A stretch of 17,355 nt of DNA, taken from an uncultured Prevotella sp. Lineage in GTDB: Bacteria > Bacteroidota > Bacteroidia > Bacteroidales > Bacteroidaceae. Both the position numbers and the translations under genes were made by a program. Below the pieces are notes generated by a model. That model was not told the DNA's origin, did not search any database, and was given only the letters and a program-made list of their open reading frames with translations. Position 1 is the first letter of the stretch; the number at the start of each line of letters is the position of its first letter. Below, one piece after another: positions 7,886 through 13,768 of this stretch. The stretch is taken from the NCBI GenBank assembly GCA_934281565.1, contig CAKQXI010000040.1, positions 1 to 17,355 on the forward strand, written 5' to 3'.

Positions 7886-8445
7886 TAGACAGTCAAGATT
7901 TCCTTAGTCTTCTCAGCCATCAAGTCATCGAGCTGCTTGATGTACTTGTCATGAAGTTTCTGCAAGTCGTTCTCAGCATCTTTCTCCAAGTCTTCGGAAA
8001 GACCATCCTTAATGGCTTTCTTCAGCTTCTCCTTGATTTCGCCACGTACATTGCGCACCTCAATCTTTGCACGTTCTGCAATCTTGTTGCACTGCTTGAC
8101 AAGTTCCTTACGACGTTCCTCGGTAGGCTGAGGGATACCCAAGCGGATAACCTCACCATTATTCTCTGGTGTGATGCCAACATCGCTGTCCATGATACCC
8201 TTCTCAATATCCTTGATGGCTTTCTTGTCCCAAGGACGGATGGCGATGGTGCGTGCATCAGGTGTAGTCACCGTAGCCACTTGGTTCAGAGGCACCATAC
8301 TGCCATAGCTGTTTACCTTTACACCATCGAGGATAGCTACATTTGCACGCCCCGCACGAATATGAGAGAGCTCTTCTGCGAGGTACATCGCAGCCATTTC
8401 CATACGCTCTCCTGCTGCACTTAAAGTTTCTTTTACGTCTATCAT
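7885..8445 (-). CDS. frr: ribosome recycling factor
   Basis: A 186-residue RRF, the usual length (185 in E. coli). With EF-G it splits the post-termination 70S ribosome in the cytoplasm. Conserved stretches include HIRAGRANVAILDGVKVNSYG near the N-terminus, the domain II segment ATVTTPDARTIAIRPWDK, and the long C-terminal helix with VRNVRGEIKEKLKKAIKDG. It starts 6 bases after the ksgA stop and overlaps rsgA by one base. In many bacteria frr sits next to pyrH; here it is between two ribosome-assembly genes. Confidence 0.97.
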   Translation of the reverse strand: MIDVKETLSAAGERMEMAAMYLAEELSHIRAGRANVAILDGVKVNSYGSMVPLNQVATVTTPDARTIAIRPWDKKAIKDIEKGIMDSDVGITPENNGEVIRLGIPQPTEERRKELVKQCNKIAERAKIEVRNVRGEIKEKLKKAIKDGLSEDLEKDAENDLQKLHDKYIKQLDDLMAEKTKEILTV

Positions 8446-8451
8446 ACTTAT

Positions 8452-9264
8452 TTATTTTTTAATTAATTCCAATCTTTCCAATTCCTCTCCTACATAATTG
8501 GTCAGTTCTATGAACTGCTGGATGGTAAGCTGTTCAGGTCGCTTCGTCATCACGTCCGTCGTGTAGAAATCCTCACGAGGGGTAACACCCGGGAACATCT
8601 GCCTAAGACTGACACGGAGCATTTTGCGGCGTTGGTTGAATACCGTCTTCACCAGTCGCTTAAACAGCTTCTCATCACAACCCAGCTCAGTCACGCCATT
8701 GCGTGTCATACGTATCACGGCACTTTTTACCTTTGGTGGAGGATTGAACACTCCTTCGTCTACCGTAAAGAGATATTCCACATCATACCATGCCTGAATG
8801 AGCACACTGAGGATGCCATACGCCTTGTTTCCCGGCTCCGATGCCATGCGTAGTGCCACCTCTCGCTGAATCATGCCCGTACAACAAGGAATGAGTTCCT
8901 TGTAATCAAGCATCTTGAAGAATATCTGTGAAGATATATCGTATGGATAGTTACCTGTGAGCACAAACTGCTTGCCATCAAAGATTTTATTGAGATCCAT
9001 CAACAAGAAGTCCTCCCCGATGATGTTGTCCTTGAGCTTAGGAAAGTTCTCGTGCAAATAGGCAACCGACTCCGCATCGATTTCCACCGCCTTGACAGGT
9101 CGAGGCTTTTCCACTAAGTATTGCGTGAGCACCCCCATGCCTGGTCCTATCTCCAATACAGGAATATCAGGACAGGCATCCACCGTGTCGGCAATGCGCT
9201 TGGCTATATTAAGGTCGGTCAGGAAGTGCTGACCAAGATTTTTCTTTGGCTTAACCGCTTTCAT
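8452..9264 (-). CDS. rsmA: 16S rRNA dimethyladenosine transferase
   Basis: A 270-residue KsgA/RsmA that dimethylates the two adjacent adenines of 16S helix 45 (A1518 and A1519 in E. coli numbering) late in 30S assembly. Family signatures are KPKKNLGQHFL at the N-terminus, the SAM-binding VLEIGPGMGVLT, the acidic AVEID, and the catalytic GNYPYDISS (N-[LY]-P-Y motif). The C-terminal region has RRKMLRVSLRQ. I take the ATG at 9262-9264 (MKAVKPKK). A start ten codons upstream at 9294 overlaps the -7 promoter element and would not be transcribed in full. First gene of the ksgA-frr-rsgA-AraC operon. Confidence 0.96.
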   Translation of the reverse strand: MKAVKPKKNLGQHFLTDLNIAKRIADTVDACPDIPVLEIGPGMGVLTQYLVEKPRPVKAVEIDAESVAYLHENFPKLKDNIIGEDFLLMDLNKIFDGKQFVLTGNYPYDISSQIFFKMLDYKELIPCCTGMIQREVALRMASEPGNKAYGILSVLIQAWYDVEYLFTVDEGVFNPPPKVKSAVIRMTRNGVTELGCDEKLFKRLVKTVFNQRRKMLRVSLRQMFPGVTPREDFYTTDVMTKRPEQLTIQQFIELTNYVGEELERLELIKK

Positions 9265-9291
9265 GAATGCAACGTTAATAGTTTGATTTTG

Positions 9292-9299
9292 CAAAAATA
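9292..9299 (-). promoter_or_regulatory. -7 promoter element of the ksgA operon
   Basis: On the minus strand this reads TATTTTTG, matching TAnnTTTG, about 28 bases before the ksgA ATG at 9264. No good -33 TTTG is visible at standard spacing. It fixes the ksgA start by excluding the ATG at 9294. Confidence 0.5.
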
Positions 9300-9389
9300 C
9301 TATTATTTTTTGAGAAATCTATCTTTGTTGGGAATAAAAAAGTATATAAAGTAGTAAAATTATTAACTTTTCACTAAATAATACGGAAA

Positions 9390-9419
9390 CGGGTCTCAAC
9401 TATTAATAGTCAAGACCCG
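9390..9419 (-). terminator. terminator-like hairpin after the small ORF
   Basis: CGGGTCT (9390-9396) pairs with AGACCCG (9413-9419). Inside, ACTAT (9399-9403) matches ATAGT (9406-9410), with one 2x2 mismatch between the two helices. On the minus strand a moderately T-rich stretch (GTTTCCGTATTATTT) follows, not a perfect T-run. It sits between the small minus-strand ORF and the ksgA promoter. Confidence 0.55.
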
Positions 9420-9473
9420 AATCTTATTTATAATCTCTCCAAAATGTTCACTTTAAAGAGTGGAGGAAATAGC

Positions 9474-9551
9474 TTAGTTAAGCTTATTCTCCACGTTTAC
9501 TGCCTGTGCAATCATGATTGCTACTACGGCGAAAGTCATTAATGTTACCAT
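9474..9551 (-). CDS. predicted 25-residue hydrophobic small protein
   Basis: The ORF encodes MVTLMTFAVVAIMIAQ followed by AVNVENKLN: a single hydrophobic segment (residues 2-18) with a short polar tail, as in small single-pass membrane proteins. It is too short for ordinary gene calling. Support comes from context. A full consensus Bacteroidetes promoter on the same strand (9612-9643) would give a leader of about 54 bases, the A-rich AAAAGGTAAAAAGATT precedes the ATG, and a hairpin at 9390-9419 could end the unit. It does not resemble a family I can name. Alternatives are a leader peptide or a small RNA that happens to contain an ORF. Confidence 0.55.
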   Translation of the reverse strand: MVTLMTFAVVAIMIAQAVNVENKLN

Positions 9552-9611
9552 AATCTTTTTACCTTTTATTCAATTAATACTTATTGATTATCCTTTTTGT
9601 TTTTGATACTG

Positions 9612-9643
9612 CAAAGGTACTACTTTTTTAGTGTGTACGCAAA
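9612..9643 (-). promoter_or_regulatory. consensus promoter of the small-protein unit
   Basis: On the minus strand, TTTG (9640-9643) and TACCTTTG (9612-9619) are separated by 20 bases, the same elements and spacing as the ssrA promoter. Transcription would start near 9605, heading toward 9551. Confidence 0.8.
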
Positions 9644-9701
9644 CAATTATGCTAAAAAACATATTTTAGGCTCATTTTTTTGACTTGCATCAATCATCCG
9701 A

Positions 9702-9745
9702 CACGAAAGAAGCGTTTATTTATGCTAAAAAACAACTCTTTCGTG
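9702..9745. repeat. 9-bp inverted repeat upstream of the flippase-like gene
   Basis: CACGAAAGA (9702-9710) and TCTTTCGTG (9737-9745) are perfect inverted copies 26 bases apart, ending at the -33 region of the promoter at 9768-9775. A 14-base direct repeat, TATGCTAAAAAACA, occurs at 9648-9661 and inside the loop at 9721-9734. The layout fits a regulator binding region, but no protein can be named. Confidence 0.5.
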
Positions 9746-9767
9746 CACTATTGCAGATAAAAAATAG

Positions 9768-9775
9768 TATCTTTG
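9768..9775 (+). promoter_or_regulatory. -7 promoter element of the flippase-like gene
   Basis: TATCTTTG matches TAnnTTTG and is followed by GC. The ATG at 9784 is only 9 bases after it, so the mRNA would carry almost no leader. The -33 region is poor. Confidence 0.55.
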
Positions 9776-9783
9776 CATCAGTT

Positions 9784-10785
9784 ATGGATATAAAGAAGAT
9801 TGCAAACAATATATTTAAGGTGGTGCTCTCGCTTTTTCTGGGCGGTGCGATACTTTACTGGATGTATCGTAAGTTTGACTTCAAACAAGTGGAATACGTG
9901 TTGTTCCATGGAATGGACTGGGGATGGATGCTCCTGTCATTTCCCTTTGGCATCACCGCACAGATGTTTCGCGGATGGCGATGGAAGCAGACACTGGAGC
10001 CTATGGGCGAGCACCCTCGGGCAAGTGTGAGCATCAATTCCATCTTTCTCTCATACGCCTTGAGCTTAGTGATACCTCGTGCAGGTGAGTTCGCCAGATG
10101 CGGTGTATTGAAACGTTGGGACGGCATATCATTCCCGAAATCATTAGGAACCGTGGTCACGGAGCGTGCCATTGACTCGCTTCTGGTATTGCTTATCACT
10201 GGTGTTGTTTTCTTGATGCAGATACCCGTATTCCTCAACTTCTTCGACAAGACAGGCACCAGCATAGACGGCATCTTGCGACAGTTCTCGCTCATGGGTT
10301 ACATCGTAACGGTCATCTGCGGTATCGCTGTACTCATCCTCTTGCATTTTCTGCTCAAAAAGCTCGCCATATATAATAAGGTAAAGGCTACATTGAGAGG
10401 ATTATGGCAAGGAGTAATATCATTGAAGGATGTAAAGAACGTTCCGCTATTCATAGCTTTCACCATCGGCATCTGGCTGAGTTACTTCCTGCACTACTAT
10501 CTCACATTCAACTGCTTTGAAGGCACTTCCCATTTAGGATTGATGTGCGGACTGGTAACATTCATTGTGGGTAGCATCGCTGTCATCGTACCAACCCCAA
10601 ACGGTGCAGGTCCTTGGCATTTCGCCGTAAAGACCATGCTCATCCTCTATGGCATCCAAGCCAACGATGCTCTGTTCTTTGTACTCATCGTACATTCGGT
10701 ACAAACCTTGCTCGTCGTACTGTTGGGCATCTATGGCTGGATTGCGCTGGCTTTCACGAAGAAAGTGAAGAATGAAGAATTTTAA
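9784..10785 (+). CDS. YbhN/AglD-type flippase-like membrane protein
   Basis: A 333-residue polytopic inner-membrane protein of the lysylphosphatidylglycerol synthase TM-region family (PF03706, UPF0104). At least seven hydrophobic segments are visible, the first in residues 10-28. Conserved family features include the GWRWKQ segment after the second span, SYALSLVIPRAGEFARCGVLKR and the VPTPNGAGPWHFA loop. Members are thought to move lipid-linked substrates across membranes, or are the TM half of MprF; the soluble synthase half is absent. The start at 9784 precedes the first membrane span; an in-frame start at 9685 would lie upstream of the promoter. It ends 45 bases before pepD with no terminator, so the two may be cotranscribed. 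Confidence 0.88.
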   Translation: MDIKKIANNIFKVVLSLFLGGAILYWMYRKFDFKQVEYVLFHGMDWGWMLLSFPFGITAQMFRGWRWKQTLEPMGEHPRASVSINSIFLSYALSLVIPRAGEFARCGVLKRWDGISFPKSLGTVVTERAIDSLLVLLITGVVFLMQIPVFLNFFDKTGTSIDGILRQFSLMGYIVTVICGIAVLILLHFLLKKLAIYNKVKATLRGLWQGVISLKDVKNVPLFIAFTIGIWLSYFLHYYLTFNCFEGTSHLGLMCGLVTFIVGSIAVIVPTPNGAGPWHFAVKTMLILYGIQANDALFFVLIVHSVQTLLVVLLGIYGWIALAFTKKVKNEEF

Positions 10786-10830
10786 TAGCTATTCAAGAAT
10801 AAACATTAACTATTTCAAAAAAATACAACT

Positions 10831-12294
10831 ATGGCTGACATTAAAAATCTGAAGCCAGCAGAAATCTGGCGTAATTTCGATGCACTGACACAAGTGCCAC
10901 GTCCATCAGGTCATCTTGAGAAAATCCAAGCATTCTTGCTCGACTTTGCTAAAAAAGCTGGTGTCGAGGTATTCCAGGACACTGCAGGCAACATCGTCAT
11001 GCGCAAACCTGCCACTCCTGGCATGGAAAACCGCAAGGGAGTCATCTTACAGGCACACATGGACATGGTGCCCCAGAAGTCACCAGATAGCAAGCATAAC
11101 TTCGAGACCGACCCTATCGAAACTATCATTGATGGCGATTGGGTTCATGCAAACAACACAACGTTGGGTAGCGACGATGGTCTGGGCGTTGCAACTATCA
11201 TGGCAGTGATGGAAGCTAAAGACTTACAGCATGGTCCTATCGAAGCACTGATTACCGCCGATGAGGAAACAGGTATGTATGGTGCCAACGACTTACCTGA
11301 AAACGAGCTAAACGGTGACATTCTCTTAAATCTCGACTCAGAGACTTGGGGCAACTTCGTCATCGGTAGTGCTGGTGGCATTGATGTTACCGCAACCCTC
11401 GACTACAAGGAAGTTGAGACCGACAAGGACGATGTTGCCGTCAAAGTAACCTTGAAAGGTTTGAAAGGCGGTCACTCTGGTTTGGAAATCAACGAAGGTC
11501 GTGCCAACGCCAACAAGTGCATGGTACGTTTCGTACGTGAGGCTATCGCACAGTTGGATGCTCGCTTGGCATCTTGGAACGGTGGCAATATGCGCAACGC
11601 CATCCCATTCAAGGCAGAAGTAGTACTTACCTTACCTCAAGAGAACGTTGAGGCACTGAATGACTTGGTAGCCGATTGGAAAGAAGAATGGCAAGAGGAG
11701 TTCAAAGGCATCGAGAGCCCTGAGAACATCGAGTTCTTTACAGAAAACGTCGAGACTCCAAAGACTCAAATTCCTCAAGAAATCCAAGACAACCTCATTG
11801 ACGCCATCTATGCTTGCCACAACGGCGTGGTTCGTATGATCCCAGCCATCCCTACCGTAGTAGAGACTTCATCCAACCTTGCCATCATCACCATTGGCGA
11901 CGGAAAAGCCGCCATCAAGATTTTGGCTCGTTCTTCCCATGAGGAAATGAAGATGTACGTAGCTACCATGTTGGAAAGCTGTTTCTCCATGGCAGGCATG
12001 AAAGTTGAGTTCAGCGGCAGCTACGGCGGTTGGGACCCTAACCCAGACAGTGAAATTCTCAATCTCTTGTTGAAGATCTATAAAGAGCAGAACAACGAGG
12101 ATGGTATCGTGAAAGTAGACCACGCTGGCTTGGAATGTTCTGTCATCCTTGGCAAGTATCCTCACCTTGATGTTGTCTCCATGGGTCCTACGCTCCGTAG
12201 TCCACACACTACCACCGAGCGTTGCCAGATCAGCACTATTGCTCCTTTCTGGAATCTCATGAAGCAGGTTCTTAAAGAAGTACCAGCTAAGTAA
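10831..12294 (+). CDS. pepD: aminoacyl-histidine dipeptidase (M20C)
   Basis: A 487-residue PepD (E. coli PepD is 485), a cytosolic zinc dipeptidase that cleaves Xaa-His and other dipeptides. Metal and catalytic residues are in place: QAHMDMV (H76, D78), GSDDGLGVA (D115/D116), the general-base pair ADEETGMYG (E145, E146), LDSE (169-171) and a C-terminal HTTTERC. The lid domain carries GLKGGHSGLEI. The start is the first ATG after the flippase-like gene and matches the family N-terminus (AEIWRNFDALTQVPRPSG). The ribosome site is only A-rich, normal for this phylum. The gene is intact. Confidence 0.96.
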   Translation: MADIKNLKPAEIWRNFDALTQVPRPSGHLEKIQAFLLDFAKKAGVEVFQDTAGNIVMRKPATPGMENRKGVILQAHMDMVPQKSPDSKHNFETDPIETIIDGDWVHANNTTLGSDDGLGVATIMAVMEAKDLQHGPIEALITADEETGMYGANDLPENELNGDILLNLDSETWGNFVIGSAGGIDVTATLDYKEVETDKDDVAVKVTLKGLKGGHSGLEINEGRANANKCMVRFVREAIAQLDARLASWNGGNMRNAIPFKAEVVLTLPQENVEALNDLVADWKEEWQEEFKGIESPENIEFFTENVETPKTQIPQEIQDNLIDAIYACHNGVVRMIPAIPTVVETSSNLAIITIGDGKAAIKILARSSHEEMKMYVATMLESCFSMAGMKVEFSGSYGGWDPNPDSEILNLLLKIYKEQNNEDGIVKVDHAGLECSVILGKYPHLDVVSMGPTLRSPHTTTERCQISTIAPFWNLMKQVLKEVPAK

Positions 12295-12317
12295 ATCTAT
12301 AGAATAAAGCTTTTCTA

Positions 12318-12417
12318 CCACAGACGACACGGATTTACACAGATATTTTTACGATGCCCAACGCATGATGATGTGATATGCTATTGGAACATTTGTGTAA
12401 ATCTGTGTCATCCGTGG
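12318..12417. repeat. 27-bp imperfect inverted repeat, large hairpin
   Basis: The left arm (12318-12344) and right arm (12391-12417) match at 23 of 27 positions when one is inverted. Two of the four differences become G-U pairs in RNA. The 46-base loop has a nested stem (CCAA and GCAT with ATGC and TTGG). The arms contain the related words ACACGGATTTACACAGAT and its inverse, a type of intergenic palindrome I associate with repeated elements in this phylum. It lies just after pepD and could serve as a terminator or RNA stabiliser. Confidence 0.8.
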
Positions 12418-12504
12418 GAGAATAAAAACCAATGTAATTTCACGAAATCTGCGAAAGATAACAATATTTCTCAGTTTTTTGTTCTTTGTTTCAATTAAAA
12501 TCGT

Positions 12505-12512
12505 TACCTTTG
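12505..12512 (+). promoter_or_regulatory. promoter (-7 element) of the corA leader
   Basis: TACCTTTG followed by GC is a perfect -7 element. Candidate -33 TTTG sequences lie at 12485-12488 (16-base spacer) and 12478-12481 (23-base spacer), neither ideal. The transcript would start near 12519, leaving a leader of about 173 bases before the corA ATG. Confidence 0.65.
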
Positions 12513-12573
12513 CAGACGATTTTGTAGAGCTTTTATCTGAACTCTGCGCAAGTTTAATTAAATTTCAATCAAA

Positions 12574-12609
12574 ATGGACGATTATCACGCGGAAAATAAC
12601 AATCTGTAG
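12574..12609 (+). CDS. 11-codon upstream ORF in the corA leader
   Basis: ATG to TAG encoding MDDYHAENNNL, rich in acidic and asparagine residues, preceded by CAATCAAA. The stop codon lies two bases before the first strand of the leader helix at 12612-12620, so a ribosome finishing this ORF would cover that strand. Translation is not proven; the position is what makes it credible. Acidic runs are known in E. coli to destabilise translating ribosomes at low Mg2+, and short leader ORFs control mgtA and corA in Salmonella. The use of that principle here is inference. Confidence 0.45.
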   Translation: MDDYHAENNNL

Positions 12610-12611
12610 GC

Positions 12612-12688
12612 GTGAAGATTTGCACCATTCCAACATCGGAATCCAATGCTAATCTTCATACCTTAGACTTTATTTGTGGAGATTAGCA
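12612..12688 (+). promoter_or_regulatory. candidate corA leader switch with two mutually exclusive helices
   Basis: Helix 1: GTGAAGATT (12612-12620) pairs with AATCTTCAT (12651-12659), capped by an inner ATTCC/GGAAT stem (12627-12631 with 12638-12642). Helix 2: TGCTAATCTTCA (12647-12658) pairs with TGGAGATTAGCA (12677-12688), 11 Watson-Crick pairs and one G-U, enclosing the GGAG ribosome site of corA. Both use 12651-12658, so only one can form at a time. Helix 1 would leave the ribosome site open; helix 2 would hide it. An earlier small hairpin (12524-12529 with 12542-12547) is also present. No match to a riboswitch class I know. Confidence 0.6.
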
Positions 12689-12691
12689 ACA

Positions 12692-13618
12692 ATGAAAACA
12701 TTCTGGAATATTGACAAGAAACTGACTGCACTCAGAGAATGGCAGCCAAACTGTTGGATACAAGTAACTTGTCCAACGGATGAAGACCAGCGTTTGCTGG
12801 AAGAAGAATTCAAGATACCTGATTATTTCCTCTCGGACATCAGCGATACCGATGAGCGTGCCCGCTATGAATATGACGATGGTTGGATGCTCATCATCCT
12901 ACGTATCCCATACGTCAAGGAAATACGCAGTCGCACGCCCTACACGACCGTGCCACTTGGTATTATCCACAAACGTGATGTCACCATCACCGTCTGCTAC
13001 TACGAGACAAACATGATGATAGACTTCGTGAGTTTTCAGCAAAAACGTGGCGTAGGCTTCACCGATTACGTAGATATGATATTCCGACTTTTCCTATCTT
13101 CCGCCGTATGGTACCTAAAGAGATTGAAACAAATCAACTCCCTGATAGAAAAGGCGAAACGTAACCTTGACCATGGGGTGAACAACGAGAGCCTGATAGG
13201 ATTGAGCCGTTTACAAGACTCGCTCACCTATTTCATCACTTCCATCCGTGGCAACGAGAACTTGTTGTCAAAGTTAAAGTTCAAGCTACAAGTAGACGAG
13301 TTGGACGCCGACCTCATTGAGGACGTCAACATCGAGATGACACAGGCACGAGAGACAACAAGCATCTATTCCGACATCTTGGAATCTACGATGGATACCT
13401 ATTCGAGCATCATCAACAACAACATGAATACCACGATGCGTACCTTGACCTCCATCAGTATCGTGATGATGCTACCAACGCTAATATCCTCGTTGTTTGG
13501 CATGAACCTCATCAACGGCATGGAGAACAGTCCATGGGGATTTGGCTTCGCATTATTGATATCATTCGTTGTATCAGGACTCTCATGGGGTTTCCTCAGA
13601 TACAAGCGACTCTTATAA
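12692..13618 (+). CDS. corA: CorA-family magnesium/divalent cation transporter
   Basis: A 308-residue CorA-type channel, pentameric in the family, which imports Mg2+ (sometimes Co2+ or Ni2+) across the inner membrane. A long cytoplasmic N-terminal domain (1-245) contains the acidic DISDTDERARYEYDD region and long helices. Two C-terminal spans follow (about 252-270 and 283-302) with the selectivity motif GMN at 270-272 and the loop INGMENSPWGF. The ATG at 12692 is preferred, with GGAG at 12678-12681 ten bases upstream; the earlier TTG at 12674 would lie inside the putative regulatory helix. It ends at a strong terminator, so the gene is transcribed alone after its long leader. Metal specificity cannot be read from sequence. 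Confidence 0.93.
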   Translation: MKTFWNIDKKLTALREWQPNCWIQVTCPTDEDQRLLEEEFKIPDYFLSDISDTDERARYEYDDGWMLIILRIPYVKEIRSRTPYTTVPLGIIHKRDVTITVCYYETNMMIDFVSFQQKRGVGFTDYVDMIFRLFLSSAVWYLKRLKQINSLIEKAKRNLDHGVNNESLIGLSRLQDSLTYFITSIRGNENLLSKLKFKLQVDELDADLIEDVNIEMTQARETTSIYSDILESTMDTYSSIINNNMNTTMRTLTSISIVMMLPTLISSLFGMNLINGMENSPWGFGFALLISFVVSGLSWGFLRYKRLL

Positions 13619-13626
13619 AAAAGATT

Positions 13627-13663
13627 AAAAAATCGAATATCATGCTCGATATTCGATTTTTTT
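13627..13663. terminator. intrinsic terminator after corA
   Basis: A 15-bp perfect stem (13627-13641 with 13648-13662), core AATCGAATATC/GATATTCGATT, has a 6-base loop and a T-run on the right side. The left A-run would allow function on both strands. Confidence 0.92.
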
Positions 13664-13666
13664 ATT

Positions 13667-13674
13667 TAAGTTTG
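13667..13674 (+). promoter_or_regulatory. possible -7 element of the DUF349 gene
   Basis: TAAGTTTG followed by GC matches TAnnTTTG and starts 4 bases after the corA terminator. Any -33 element would lie within the terminator stem and is not recognisable. The leader would be about 90 bases. Confidence 0.4.
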
Positions 13675-13768
13675 CAACTTATTAATGACATTATTGTGGT
13701 TGCATTGCTCCCCAACCATGAGGAACCCTGCTACCAAAGAAACTCGAATCATAAACTAAACAAGTGAA

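Noticed and set aside
12519..12691. Known Mg2+ riboswitch (M-box) upstream of corA
   Set aside because: I do not see the M-box conserved core or its multi-helix layout. The visible features are a short ORF and two simple competing helices.
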